DNA from: CAKAHY01 sp963522175
GTDB taxonomy: Bacteria > Bacillota > Clostridia > Lachnospirales > Lachnospiraceae
NCBI GenBank assembly: GCA_963522175.1
Contig: CAUQXC010000005.1
Span: 62,001-126,000 of the forward strand
Reading direction: 5' to 3'
DNA: 64,000 bases
The notes beneath the pieces are model-generated. The model did no database searches. It was not told where the DNA came from and saw nothing but the letters and a program-made list of their open reading frames with translations. The first letter of the stretch is position 1. Each line of letters starts with the position of its first letter. The translations under genes and the position numbers were made by a program. Positions 32,001 to 42,060 of the stretch are shown here, piece by piece.

Positions 32001-33612
32001 CTGCTGCATTCTTCTCAACCGTTATAGGCTCCGCCTGAGGATCATACTCTTCGGTATCTCCTGTATTTCTTAAAACAAGATTTCCTGCATTATCTATAAG
32101 AATATTCTCCCACTTTGCCGGATCCTTAGGATAAACTACTGTAACCTCATAGGTTGCCTGTGCCATAGCTATATTAAGCTTATTTGCAGCTATGCTTACC
32201 TGTCCCGCATTAAGTGCATTTGCGGATATTCTGAAGCTTGGAGCAGTGTATCCTTTAGCACTGAGATCCGGTAACGGAGCCTGTGTGCTTGTGTTAGGAT
32301 TAAGCTCATACACTATTGCATGGTCCTGAGTTTCCTGTAAGCTCTCACCTGAAGCTTCTATAACATCCGCTGTCAATGAATTACCGTTTTCATCCTTATA
32401 TCTGACAGTAACATTAAGCTTATAGTTAGGGTTAGGCTTGTAAACATATTCCACCACCATGTTTTGGTTAGGCATTTTTCCGGTCAACTTATGATTTGCA
32501 TCAAAAGCACCGCTATAAGCTACGATATGCTTATCATTGTCCGCTGTTGTTCCTGCGGTTATAACAGGAGCTTTCTCATTAGGTTTACTTGAACCTCCGT
32601 CTGCCGTTACGAGGACGTATCTTGCATTTGTAGCACCGTTTTGAGGTGTTATAAGAGAAGCTAAAGGTCCTACACTTGTCACATCCGCCTCAGCATTAAA
32701 GGTATATCTTTTTGATGTTGTATTGCTGATATTTCCATCTGCATCCAAAACCTTATTCTTTGTCTCTACACTAAAGGTCTTGCTTGTATCAACAGCATAC
32801 TTGAATGTAACTTCCATATCCTTGTTGAATATTTGACCGCTGAAATACTTGTTATCAACCTTATTCCACCCATAATACGTATATGGTTTTGCAGGTGCTA
32901 CAGGGGTGGTTGTACCCGGCTCAAATATCTTGACATCGGAGTCCGCTATTGTTCCTATATAACCCGGAACATTGAGTACCGGTGCCTGATAAACGCCAAG
33001 AACCTTTTTATTTACCGTCTTGGTATCCGAAGCACTTACAGGAGCCGAAGATCCTTGTGCCGCCTCGTACTTGGTTGTAAACTTATACAAGGTACCGTCA
33101 CTCTTATACTTTGCTATATAAGTAGTTACAGCGTAAGGGAAATACTGACTAATCTTATTTATTTTATTTTCATCAACACCTGTAGACTCTACCCATCCGG
33201 CTAAAGTATAGCCCGGAAAGTTAAAAGTTTTGTTATTCCATGTAGGGGCAGGTTTCGCCGGACTTGTAGGCATACCTGTAGTGCTTGCCGCTGCGGCTGC
33301 ATTAAACGCCTGCCAATCAACATTCCACCATGGAAGCTCAAGTGCATTTACCGGATCTACGGAGCTTGCATCCTGTCCGTTAGCTCCCGTATCTACAGGA
33401 AATCCCGGATACTTATCTTTAACACTTATAGTATTTCCGTCAAATACTAAATCTTCCAGTTGCATACCCTCAAGTGTCGTGTATACTCCCAAATCAAATT
33501 TAATATTTTGACGAGTACTTGCAAAAACCGTAGCCTGTGGGGCGAGCATGGATAATACCATGCTCGTTGCCACAAACCCGGCAATGTGCTTTTTAATCAT
33601 TTTTTTTCTCAT
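29071..33612 (-). CDS. Large secreted surface protein with cell-wall-binding repeats (1513 aa)
   Basis: The start at 33612 (or 33615) is chosen for its spacing from GGAGG. A signal peptide (KKHIAGFVATSMVLSMLAPQ) ends near VFA-S. The long ectodomain has repeated beta modules, each ending near a pattern such as FDANHKLTGKMPNQNMVVEY or FDGNTISVKDKYPGF, related to those in the neighbour at 33633-40373. Near residue 1290 a short helical bundle (AEAETRLRNLIDAANDL) is followed by a Gly/Arg hinge with ten Gly in a row. The C-terminal 180 residues contain several W/Y/G-rich repeats (GWYKSAADNRWYYLS, GWNKVSDVWYYLS) of the choline/cell-wall-binding type, which attach the protein non-covalently to the wall. 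Its ligand is unknown. Confidence 0.8.
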   Translation of the reverse strand: MRKKMIKKHIAGFVATSMVLSMLAPQATVFASTRQNIKFDLGVYTTLEGMQLEDLVFDGNTISVKDKYPGFPVDTGANGQDASSVDPVNALELPWWNVDWQAFNAAAAASTTGMPTSPAKPAPTWNNKTFNFPGYTLAGWVESTGVDENKINKISQYFPYAVTTYIAKYKSDGTLYKFTTKYEAAQGSSAPVSASDTKTVNKKVLGVYQAPVLNVPGYIGTIADSDVKIFEPGTTTPVAPAKPYTYYGWNKVDNKYFSGQIFNKDMEVTFKYAVDTSKTFSVETKNKVLDADGNISNTTSKRYTFNAEADVTSVGPLASLITPQNGATNARYVLVTADGGSSKPNEKAPVITAGTTADNDKHIVAYSGAFDANHKLTGKMPNQNMVVEYVYKPNPNYKLNVTVRYKDENGNSLTADVIEASGESLQETQDHAIVYELNPNTSTQAPLPDLSAKGYTAPSFRISANALNAGQVSIAANKLNIAMAQATYEVTVVYPKDPAKWENILIDNAGNLVLRNTGDTEEYDPQAEPITVEKNAAGKLVLSDAVIAQLPLIKPDTGFEIDGFYDGNTKVVNADRTAVTANYQLGSTTVGSSTTYKLIAKVTKNNNWRNYTFTYDGGGHGFMSDYPKTVSLYPLTANGDPKTIEWNTLDPNSGSLAVEFSGLIPAPMADPGYEIKWYDPNGDALQNDTDILTYPAGTTFTAKAVSTAPLSLNQAPFTGEINTTTGVAELKLAAADINPDPSVWYVVADENGNVIKKVRASELAAAGGAITGTGIIPDTNYKIYEVAPTVAVGNNINTIPAGQISTPAEVRTPVAVEPEVREDPNGNNMNVAIIEPVTPGMEYAVVTDDGTTVAVPWTRPMGTRLELTGLEPDKNYRLVVRPQGSSDLETGRVPGLPFRSIAQSGANKIVLVNPENIEVLQPAGLNLDEVPVNTRVRLKARPIDANGDGFKMGLSGWQILTGTPVNPQSDGTTIYEFTMPRGVVTIKARYGSSSVVWSPASSSDAIGAGNGVNVVEPDAITAAGEYRISVERKEASPSDARAIGDTQTNRFTALYQIIVKVQRKDPSSIWVDYNDPNLDLDTYVGTGILSRDTREYKLFSMAGGTPSEEAGAVDAVNNDSYTGTFRYAFKNGARYVFGYTQPDTFNVRIKNSRNNLSIANFRVGTMNSLSDYRDRYQSALEAHNNEVDINGITWKYVGLSTDRNSYQAYDENRLITSDEVIYAYYTDDRVERAEAETRLRNLIDAANDLSFKDQIQALISAATALVNQITPRKASTAELTDMFNTLSAEIDRLNNANGGGGRSYGGGGGGGGGGRSGGRGVVNQSQNTNRSTNPISNYTTYSVGTDGSWKLVDASKHVWKFESGNGVAVTGWANLAYNYNGERRVETYHFRADGVMDSGWFKDESGRWFYMSEEHDGFFGRLVRGWYKSAADNRWYYLSTVDGHMITGWNKVSDVWYYLSPQNNEAPTWRYNEAQAKWEFIGNDVRPLGSMYQNERTPDNYFVNESGAWVEGR

Positions 33613-33632
33613 CATTGCCTCCAATATTCACT

Positions 33633-36600
33633 CTATTGAACCCACTCACCGTTGGCGTTCACTCTATAGCCGTCAGGTGTAGTTGTTTCCACATACAATG
33701 AACCGTCAGGTCTTCCGTCTGCTGTCGTTCCGTTTGCGAAATAATACCACTTATCGCCTATCAAACGCCAGCCTCTGTACATAGAACCGTCTACCATATC
33801 AAAGTAGTACCAACGGTTTGTTGAGTCCTTAAACCAGCCGACAAGCATCTTACCGTTGTCTTTTCCTTCAGCTGTACTTAAGAAATACCAGTTATTGGTC
33901 TTAGGATCTCTGTACCAGCCTGTTACCATATTTGCCTGGTTGTCGAAGAAGTACCAGTCTGTAAGTTGTCTTCCATTTTCATCTGTATGTAAGATCTTAC
34001 CCCATGTATTGTTAAGCGGCATTCCACCATATATAAGATACTGGAATTTACCTGTAGCAGGATCTTTTCTCCATGTACCGTTCACACCGAGTGTAAATGT
34101 CTTTTCAGCTGTAGCTTCAAACGGTCTTGCTGTGGTTCCTTTACCTCTTCCGGCTGAACCGCCGCCGCCGCCTGAACTTCCGCCTGTTCTACCGGAATAG
34201 TTCAACTGTCTGTTATTAGCCTGATTTCTTAATCTGTTCAAAACTCCTTCCAAAAGATCGAAAGCAGCCTGAAGTTCATCATAATTAGCTTGTCTTAAGT
34301 TACCTGAAGCATCTCCTCTATGTCTTGCAAGAACCTCTTTAGCATTATCTATAGCCGCTCTGAGTTCTGCTCCATCCTGTGTTGTTATATACGGATTGTT
34401 GTAGAAATCTTCAGCCTCCGCTACAGAGTTTGTAAGTTTAACTCTCGCTTCATCAACCTGAGGTCTGTCGCTCTTATAAACCGCATAAAGAACAATGCTC
34501 TTCTTTATTGCCTCCGCTTCATCAAAGGCTCTGAGATTATTTACAGTATCGGCAAAGAGTAACTGATCTGTCTTACTCCAGTTTTGATAATCATATTTTG
34601 CACCGAAAACATCATAGAACGGTGTCTTTAATGTTCCCGCTGTTGAGCCGTGAGCATAATCCGTAACTACGGAATAATCTGTCATATAATCCGCATCAGC
34701 TACAGTCTCGCCTCTTCTTACTTTAAATCTCTTAAAGAAGTTATGTGACAAGTCATTAAGATGCTCATGATCAAGTGCAGGCTTATTATCTATAAAGGTT
34801 ACCTTAAATGCTCTTGAATAAACGAGTACATACTTGTGGTTTACATTTGCAGGGAATTCAAACAATCCCGCAGTCTCTTCAGGGTTATGACTCGGTGTTA
34901 CTTCTATCGGTGAACCCGGAGTTGTAACATCAAATATCTGATAATCTAACATATCAAGGTCTTTTGAGTTCAGCTGTATAACTGCAGTCACTGCCGCATC
35001 TGAGCTTGTCGCTCTGTCAACCTTTCTTCCGTCAACATATCTGTCAGCAAATATGTCAAGTCCCCAAGCTGCCGTATGTGCATCCGGATGCTGAGTACCT
35101 GATATAGAAACAGCTCTTACATCGTTCTTCTCGGTCTGCTTAGCATCTCTCTTATTAAATACTATCTTGTAAACAACTTCTGCACCGTTTGTATTGATAA
35201 GCTCTCTATCCTTATCGGTTGTAAGTTCTTCTTCAAGTCTAGGAATATCTCCCGGATTTAAAGCAAATTCACCTATTCCGCCGCCTCTGCTCTCTTCCTC
35301 AACTATAGCATTCTGAGGACTTGTAACAGCTCTTTCATATACTGCCTTCAATACAATATTTGTAGCTTCCATAGTAAATGTTAAATCTGTTGTATTAACA
35401 TTTCCTACTATTCCTGAGTTGTGTCCGTTCATAACTTTCCAATACTTGAAAGCATTTCCGTTGGCATCTACGCCCTCTGCATGAACTTTTACAACATCAC
35501 CCTTCTTTGTCTCGGTATATCTGTCGGTTCCTACGGTTGTATCCGCTACCGTCTCGATAACTCCGTTCTTTGTTTCAACAATATACTTAGGAATCTCGAA
35601 CTCATCGCCCGGAGTTGTCATTATATCCACTCCCGCTTCGAGTTTTTCAGGATCCGTATGTGTCTTTGAAGTATCGCCCTTCTTCCTTGCAATTACCTTA
35701 TAGGTTCTGTTAGGTTCAAGGTTATCAAATACCACCTTAGGATTTGTCGGATCACTTGCGTGCTTCCAACCGCCGTCTGAATCATCGTAAGGAACAATAT
35801 TGCCCTGTTCGTCTACCAAAGCATAATCCGAATCAGGATCTGCCGGGTCTACAACTATTTGAACTTTACCGTCATTTACAGGGTCGTATCCGAGACCGTA
35901 GTTATTTCCTACTGCCGGAATTACAACATCCTTAGGAGCGGAAAGGTTGGTTCCCGTTACGGTACCTATATCCTGACCCTTAGTTGCTACTGTATCAGGT
36001 GAGCCCTCATATACTTTATATTTAGAGCCCGGATATAAATCATTGAAGTTAATAATTCCATCTGAAGGAGCCTTTATAACATCAACAATCTTTCCGTCAT
36101 TATCTGTTACAACATAAACGTTGTCTCTGTATACTCCGCTTACTCTTATGTTACCCTTACCGTTTGGCTGTATGCTTCCAACAGGATCGAAGTATCCGAG
36201 GTCAGTACCCCAAATAGAAGGATCTTTCTTAAAGGTTGCGTAGTATGTCTTATTGTTTTCAAGTGCTGTAGTTGTGCTTACAGGAGCATCATCCACTGTC
36301 CACTTATCCAAAATGTAGTTAACTGTAGGTGTAACCGCCGGAATATTTGCAGTTATATCGCCCCACTTGTTATCAAAGTAGGTATGCAAAGTTCTAGGTC
36401 CTGTTACTCTTCCGTTTTCTTTTTCAGCAAAGTTTATATCTATCCAGTATGCCGGATCTTCAACAAACTTAGCATAAACGGTTACATCACCGTTAAATGT
36501 CTGAGTGTCCGCTACAGGAGTTGTTCCCGCAGGATCCATATACCATCCGTCAAACTTGTAGTAAGGTGTCGGATTAGGTGTAGGGATTGCAACTCTCTCG

Positions 36601-39600
36601 GAAGCCTTTATATCCGCAAATGTATGTGCTTTTCCTGCCGCTCTTGCAGTTCCGTCATCCTTTAAGAATGTGAAGCTTGCAGGACTTGATAGGCTACCCT
36701 TGTTATAAGGCGCATCTGCAACCTGATATGTTATCTGCTTCCAATAGTTAGCATCTCTGTTCATATTGTAAGTCAAAGCTACAATACCCGACTGCATTGT
36801 TCCAGTAAAGGCACCGCTTGCATCAAATGTACCTATACCTGTTCTGTCCGCACTACCGCTTCCGAATACATATCCGTACTTGTCAGGAGCCGGTAAGTTA
36901 ATTGCCGCATTTGTAGCAAACTCGGTTACATCAACACCGTCTATTCTCTGCTGGCTTGTTGAATCTATATACTTTTGAGATACATAGTTTTCAGCCGCCG
37001 AAGTATAAGTGTATCTTATAGTTACGTTCTGGTTAGGCATAAATGCCTTGAAGCTGTCATCAGCCTGGAAACCTACCGTTTCACCTGTTGTTGCATAAGC
37101 TGCCGGTATCATTTCAGAAACCTTCATCACAGGTGCAGTTGCCGTATCTCCCGCTGTTATAGCCTTACCACTTAATCTATATACCAAAGTATTGAGCGGT
37201 CTTGCATTAATTTGAGTTTCTGCAGGTCTTTGGATAGTCTGTGTATCTATCATTGCACCTGTAGTCTGGTTGTAATGCTCAACCGTAAATGCAAATCTCT
37301 GTGTATTGTCAACTCTATACTTGTAGTCAACAGTTACAGCACCTAAAGGCATGTTACCGGTGAAGACTCCGTTTCCGTTAAATGTACCTGCCGACCTAGG
37401 GTTTACAGACTGACTAAGTTTTTGATATCCCGGAATGGTCATAGGGCTTGCAGTCAACTGATCTAAGTATCTCTGATTTGCAAGTTCCGACTTAAATGTT
37501 ATAGGCAATGTAGCATTGTTATTCTTATGTGTCTGAGTATATATGTATACATCAGGAGCTACATCCCACTTTGCAACATAGATCTTTGTTCCACGCTGTA
37601 CAGGATTGTCAAGTGCCGTTGTCTTTGTTGTTGCCAAAGTATCGGTACCTTCCGTATACTCTCCGTCATTATTGGCATCATTTGTCATCAGATACCAACC
37701 GTTAAGAGTGTAGCCTGTTCTTGTAGCTGTAGGAAGAGATGCTGTAGGCGCCTGTCCCGCAGCAGAAACTATTGTCTGAGTTGCAGGGTTTCCACCGTTT
37801 CCGAGGAACTTAAATATACCTGTGTTCTTTGCATACTTGTAAATAATGCTTACATTTGAACTTGGCATAAATCCTTGGATGTTACCGTTATTATCTATGG
37901 ATAAGCCGTGTCCTGTAGCAGGATCTATCTCATAACCCGTGTATATATAGCCCGCTGCGGTTAAATCTGCAGGACTTGCATCTATCTTCTTACCTACTAC
38001 CTTGTTCTCACCGACAGAAGCACGAAGATTTGACGTTTTGTCCTCATCCATGTAATCTATACTGTATGCGAACTCTCCCGCAAACAAATCGATGTTATCG
38101 TTTGCAACGGTCTCGAGCCATTGACCCGGAGTCTTATCCGCTCCAAAGTTGTTTATAGTGTAAGGAACTGCCGAAAGATTACTGTTATATGTAATAACAG
38201 GAATAGCTACCGACTGGCTTACAGGTGATTCAAAGGTACCTATTCCTACTTTTGAATAGCTTGCCAAAGCACCTGTTACCTCAATTTTATTTGCCTCTCC
38301 GGTTACAGTCTGATTTGCCGCTTTCATAACGTCAAGCTGTGTGTTTGCAGGACTGCCTGCAGCATTGGTGTTACCGTCTATGGTAACTCCTACAGCCTGG
38401 CTTGAACCGCCGAGAGTAAACTTTCCTGTTCCCTGCTTTCTTACAGCAGCACCTTGATAAGAAATATTATCCTTTATAGTACCGCCCGTAGACATACTTA
38501 AGCTCGCGCCATCCGATATTTCTATAGCTGAAGCCGCAAAACTGTTGTCATCATATCTTCCGTTACTGTTTGCATCTACAAAGTTTTCACCCGGATCCCA
38601 TTTACCGTTGTTGTTTGAATCGGTAAATGTTTCGGTATACTTTGTAAGCTTATTGTTCTTAAGCTCGGCACCTGTCTGTAAATCTACAATACCTGTAGTA
38701 GCCCTTACAAGGCTTCCTGTTATATCGGAAACCGCATCCTTGTTACCGTCAACAATAATATCCGTAAATCTGAGTGCTGAACCCGCATTGCTGACCTCAA
38801 AGAGATCTCCCTTTAAGTTCGCTCCTCTTTTAATAACCTTCTGGTTTGTTCTTACATTATTGCTGTCAAGCTGTATAGGATAAGCTGAAACCTTCGAATT
38901 TGAAGAGACATCCTTAATATAGTCCGTTGTGGATATAGTTACGTCCTTATTTGCCGGAATTTTTAAAGTAGAATTAACCTCTATATCATTCATCACATTG
39001 ATAAAAACAATTTCAGGTGTTCTGCTTCCTATTGTCTGAAGAGCCTTCTCTATAGTCTTATACGGCTTTGACATATGTCCGTTACCGCTGCTGTCATCAC
39101 CGTTTACAGAGTCTACATAATATGTAGGTCCCTTCATAGACCATGCAAAAGTACCCGTCTTTGTCTCTCCGGGAAGAAGATCAAATCTCATAGAGTACGC
39201 CAAACCTGAGTCAAGTGCGTTATACGTTCCGTTAGGCATGTATGAGGTTGCTTCCAAATCCTTATAATAGTTCGACGTAAAGTCTATATAATGTCCTACC
39301 CAAGTCGTAAGCTTAGACGGGTCGGTATTATCTCTTTTTCTTATACCCAAGCTCATCTGCGGATGATAAGTCAAAAGGTCAAAAGATGCCAAAGTATATG
39401 ATGAACTGTCATTTGACTGTCCATGAAGTCCCTCTATTTTATCTCCCGAACCTCTCTTTTCCGTAGACCAGACAGGAGCACCGTCGTGACCTGCTATCAT
39501 TATGTCCGTACCGGCTGAAAACCAAACCGTACGGCCGCCGTCTCCGCCTTTTCTGTTAGCATCCACTATCTTGGCATTGGCATTGTTAACATCTGTATTC

Positions 39601-40373
39601 GCGTTATGCACCGTATACTCTGTCAAGATATACTTCCTATCCGGACTCGGTTTTACGGAAAGTCTTACTTCAAGCTTTAAATCCGTACCGTTTTCATATA
39701 CCTTTACAACCTCACCGTTTCTCCACTCACCGTCTTTTTCCGGATAGAAAGGATTTTGGGAAGATTGGTATTTTAAGGCATTGCTTGTACCCATCCGATA
39801 GGTTGAAATAGCCGTGTCTATCTGTGAAGGCGCCTGATAGCTGCTGTTTCCCTGAGCTGTACCCTGCTGTACACCGAATCCCAAGGTACTGTTAAATCCC
39901 TGCGGATCGCTCGAAGGATATGTTATAGACAAAGCACCACCTTTAAGCTGGTCAGATATATAGTAGGCTTCCTTTGTCTCCGCATCAGGCTCTTCACTAA
40001 GTACGGTCTTATCTATAATACCGTTAAAGTCAAACTTCCAACCGAGAAAACTTCCGCTCGAACCGGCTCTTATCCATCCGAATTTATACGCCGTAGTAGT
40101 ACCGTTACCGTACGAAGCCGCATGGGCAAGCCTTCCGACTGAAGCCTCATGGGTTCCGTCAACTTTTGTACCGCCATAGTAATGCTTATTTGCCATACCG
40201 TCCATAGGTTGACCGTCCATAAGACCCACATTACTTTCAAGACTTGTAATGAAAGTCGGGTCTCCGTTTGAAGCAAGTACATTAAGCGGAACCGACTGCA
40301 ATACCAATGCAGCGGCAAGAGCAGCTGACGCTACAGCTTTTACACTCTTTCTCACTTCTTTAAATTTACTCAT
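33633..40373 (-). CDS. Giant secreted surface protein, beta-helix and repeat modules plus cell-wall-binding repeats (2246 aa)
   Basis: The ATG at 40373 follows AGGAG and gives a signal peptide ending near VLA-S. After an N-terminal beta domain, a DUF1565/pectate-lyase-like start (TYYVDSVNGDDSSGNG, then KPYKTIEKALQ) opens a right-handed beta-helix. Two EF-hand-like loops inside it (DSNNNGKWDPGE and DANSNGRYDD) should bind calcium. A series of modules of about 90 residues, related to those in Listeria/Bacteroides-type repeats, follows (NGVFTGNMPLGAVTVDYKY; FDASGAFTGTMQSGI). Then come a helical bundle near 2010-2080, a Gly/Ser hinge and six or so W/Y/G-rich wall-binding repeats. It is probably an adhesin or glycan-binding protein. 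It is the middle gene of the operon. Confidence 0.8.
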   Translation of the reverse strand: MSKFKEVRKSVKAVASAALAAALVLQSVPLNVLASNGDPTFITSLESNVGLMDGQPMDGMANKHYYGGTKVDGTHEASVGRLAHAASYGNGTTTAYKFGWIRAGSSGSFLGWKFDFNGIIDKTVLSEEPDAETKEAYYISDQLKGGALSITYPSSDPQGFNSTLGFGVQQGTAQGNSSYQAPSQIDTAISTYRMGTSNALKYQSSQNPFYPEKDGEWRNGEVVKVYENGTDLKLEVRLSVKPSPDRKYILTEYTVHNANTDVNNANAKIVDANRKGGDGGRTVWFSAGTDIMIAGHDGAPVWSTEKRGSGDKIEGLHGQSNDSSSYTLASFDLLTYHPQMSLGIRKRDNTDPSKLTTWVGHYIDFTSNYYKDLEATSYMPNGTYNALDSGLAYSMRFDLLPGETKTGTFAWSMKGPTYYVDSVNGDDSSGNGHMSKPYKTIEKALQTIGSRTPEIVFINVMNDIEVNSTLKIPANKDVTISTTDYIKDVSSNSKVSAYPIQLDSNNVRTNQKVIKRGANLKGDLFEVSNAGSALRFTDIIVDGNKDAVSDITGSLVRATTGIVDLQTGAELKNNKLTKYTETFTDSNNNGKWDPGENFVDANSNGRYDDNSFAASAIEISDGASLSMSTGGTIKDNISYQGAAVRKQGTGKFTLGGSSQAVGVTIDGNTNAAGSPANTQLDVMKAANQTVTGEANKIEVTGALASYSKVGIGTFESPVSQSVAIPVITYNSNLSAVPYTINNFGADKTPGQWLETVANDNIDLFAGEFAYSIDYMDEDKTSNLRASVGENKVVGKKIDASPADLTAAGYIYTGYEIDPATGHGLSIDNNGNIQGFMPSSNVSIIYKYAKNTGIFKFLGNGGNPATQTIVSAAGQAPTASLPTATRTGYTLNGWYLMTNDANNDGEYTEGTDTLATTKTTALDNPVQRGTKIYVAKWDVAPDVYIYTQTHKNNNATLPITFKSELANQRYLDQLTASPMTIPGYQKLSQSVNPRSAGTFNGNGVFTGNMPLGAVTVDYKYRVDNTQRFAFTVEHYNQTTGAMIDTQTIQRPAETQINARPLNTLVYRLSGKAITAGDTATAPVMKVSEMIPAAYATTGETVGFQADDSFKAFMPNQNVTIRYTYTSAAENYVSQKYIDSTSQQRIDGVDVTEFATNAAINLPAPDKYGYVFGSGSADRTGIGTFDASGAFTGTMQSGIVALTYNMNRDANYWKQITYQVADAPYNKGSLSSPASFTFLKDDGTARAAGKAHTFADIKASERVAIPTPNPTPYYKFDGWYMDPAGTTPVADTQTFNGDVTVYAKFVEDPAYWIDINFAEKENGRVTGPRTLHTYFDNKWGDITANIPAVTPTVNYILDKWTVDDAPVSTTTALENNKTYYATFKKDPSIWGTDLGYFDPVGSIQPNGKGNIRVSGVYRDNVYVVTDNDGKIVDVIKAPSDGIINFNDLYPGSKYKVYEGSPDTVATKGQDIGTVTGTNLSAPKDVVIPAVGNNYGLGYDPVNDGKVQIVVDPADPDSDYALVDEQGNIVPYDDSDGGWKHASDPTNPKVVFDNLEPNRTYKVIARKKGDTSKTHTDPEKLEAGVDIMTTPGDEFEIPKYIVETKNGVIETVADTTVGTDRYTETKKGDVVKVHAEGVDANGNAFKYWKVMNGHNSGIVGNVNTTDLTFTMEATNIVLKAVYERAVTSPQNAIVEEESRGGGIGEFALNPGDIPRLEEELTTDKDRELINTNGAEVVYKIVFNKRDAKQTEKNDVRAVSISGTQHPDAHTAAWGLDIFADRYVDGRKVDRATSSDAAVTAVIQLNSKDLDMLDYQIFDVTTPGSPIEVTPSHNPEETAGLFEFPANVNHKYVLVYSRAFKVTFIDNKPALDHEHLNDLSHNFFKRFKVRRGETVADADYMTDYSVVTDYAHGSTAGTLKTPFYDVFGAKYDYQNWSKTDQLLFADTVNNLRAFDEAEAIKKSIVLYAVYKSDRPQVDEARVKLTNSVAEAEDFYNNPYITTQDGAELRAAIDNAKEVLARHRGDASGNLRQANYDELQAAFDLLEGVLNRLRNQANNRQLNYSGRTGGSSGGGGGSAGRGKGTTARPFEATAEKTFTLGVNGTWRKDPATGKFQYLIYGGMPLNNTWGKILHTDENGRQLTDWYFFDNQANMVTGWYRDPKTNNWYFLSTAEGKDNGKMLVGWFKDSTNRWYYFDMVDGSMYRGWRLIGDKWYYFANGTTADGRPDGSLYVETTTPDGYRVNANGEWVQ

Positions 40374-40403
40374 TTTAAATTCTCCTGTTTTTTTTATCAC
40401 TCT

Positions 40404-42026
40404 TTATTGATTGTTATAATTGAAAACCGTAAATCCTCCGTCAGTATTCGCTGTAGAGAATGTTATAGGTCTTACATATCTTTGCTCAGGTCTTAAGTTG
40501 GAGTCATTGTCGTATTCCCAATAAGAGCCGTTTCTCCATCTTGGAGCACTTCCGTTATCCAATCTGGCAACAAACTTACCGTTTTGAATTACTATCCAAT
40601 AACCTTCCTTATCCTTTATTAAGACTCTGTGCCCTCTTACTACTTTTCCTTGCGAATTTACAACAACATACTCCTGAGCAGTCGGTGAAGGATTTACATC
40701 TACTATTCCGTATCCTATTTCTTCATCAGCCTGAAGTCTTAATCCGTTGTAGTAATATTTTTCTTTAACCTTTTGTAAGGTTGACTTGCTTCCGTAAACC
40801 TTTCCGTTTCTGGAAACACCGAAGACAGCTGTTGTATCCCCGAGAACAACCTCATACTCACCGTCAGCCATCATAGAGCCGTCATTGAACTCATCGGCAT
40901 TAAACAGGTAGAGGTTTCCTCTGTTTATGGCAGGGAGGAAATTATCCATTTCACTCTTTGAGTACAGGAAGTAGTCACTGTTCCACTGATCCATCTCAAA
41001 GTGAGTTCCGTACTTACCGTTCTCATTCATAACAACAAAGCCGCATACCATACGTCCTTGTGCATCAAAAGCGTACTTTCTGCCGTTTACGGTAAATATT
41101 CCGTCTTTAAGAACCTTTCCCAAAGAGTTTGTTCTCCACCAGCTGTACTCCTGCTCATTGTACTCAAGTTCGCTGGTAACGTCTGTAGGAACTGCCCATG
41201 TCCATCTGTCCTTGATAAGAGCTCCGTCATTGTCCGCGCCGGCAAGTCTCATCTTTCTTGCATCCGAACCGGTTGCTGCCAAATCTTCCTTGATGAAGCC
41301 CGGTATCATTACACCGTTTTCATCAAAACCGTAGTTCTTCTCACCGACAAGAATGAATTTTGTTTTTGTTCCTTCCTTTGCCTTAACGATTTTTCCCTTA
41401 TCATCAAAGTATAACCACATCTCATCATAGTTTGAATAATCCTTCATACCGAGACCGGTTCTTTCATCAGACTGAAGAGTTGTGCTCATCTCTAACCACT
41501 TGTTTACGTACATCGCTCCGTCTTCACCGAAGTAATACTTCGTATTGAGGAAGGCATACGAGTCTTCGCCATCTTCGATAACCTGACCGTCCTCATTTAA
41601 AAATCCTGTAAGCATACGACCGTCCGCATCAAATGCGTACTTGTTACCGTTTACAGCTTTTGGTGAAAATTTATCGCCTTTATTTCTGAAAGCCTTTCCA
41701 TATTCACCAAAATAATACCAATGTTGCTCACCGTTCTCATCAGCAACCTGCTTCCAAGAATTTTTAAGCATGACTCCATTTCCATCTAAATAATAGACCT
41801 CGCCGTTAATATTTAACAACGTATCTGTAAGCATGAAGCCGTCGTCACCTATGTAGTAGCTTGCCACATCGGTATTTACCCATTGACTTCTTGCAGCCAC
41901 TCCATCGTTACCGAGATATTGCCACTTACCGTCTGTCTCTTGCCAATTAGCGGCAAAAGCCGGTACAGTCGCAATTCCGGCAATAACGGAGGCTGCAAGT
42001 ATCACCTTAACAACACTCCTTTTCAT
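40404..42026 (-). CDS. Secreted protein made largely of cell-wall-binding repeats (540 aa)
   Basis: The ATG at 42026 has GAGG upstream and is followed by a clean signal peptide (KRSVVKVILAASVIAGIATV, ending PAFA-A). The open frame upstream of it is not used. The mature protein consists almost wholly of choline-binding-like repeats of about 20 residues (GKWQYLGNDGVAARSQWVNT; GEVYYLDGNGVMLKNSW; KYAFDADGRMLTGF), without an obvious catalytic domain. It may act as a wall-bound scaffold. It is the first gene of the operon, 30 bases before the giant protein. The shared anchoring repeats suggest the three products sit on the same wall polymer. Confidence 0.82.
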   Translation of the reverse strand: MKRSVVKVILAASVIAGIATVPAFAANWQETDGKWQYLGNDGVAARSQWVNTDVASYYIGDDGFMLTDTLLNINGEVYYLDGNGVMLKNSWKQVADENGEQHWYYFGEYGKAFRNKGDKFSPKAVNGNKYAFDADGRMLTGFLNEDGQVIEDGEDSYAFLNTKYYFGEDGAMYVNKWLEMSTTLQSDERTGLGMKDYSNYDEMWLYFDDKGKIVKAKEGTKTKFILVGEKNYGFDENGVMIPGFIKEDLAATGSDARKMRLAGADNDGALIKDRWTWAVPTDVTSELEYNEQEYSWWRTNSLGKVLKDGIFTVNGRKYAFDAQGRMVCGFVVMNENGKYGTHFEMDQWNSDYFLYSKSEMDNFLPAINRGNLYLFNADEFNDGSMMADGEYEVVLGDTTAVFGVSRNGKVYGSKSTLQKVKEKYYYNGLRLQADEEIGYGIVDVNPSPTAQEYVVVNSQGKVVRGHRVLIKDKEGYWIVIQNGKFVARLDNGSAPRWRNGSYWEYDNDSNLRPEQRYVRPITFSTANTDGGFTVFNYNNQ

Positions 42027-42060
42027 TTTACACCTCTTTCTTTTTCCTATCCTGCATAAC

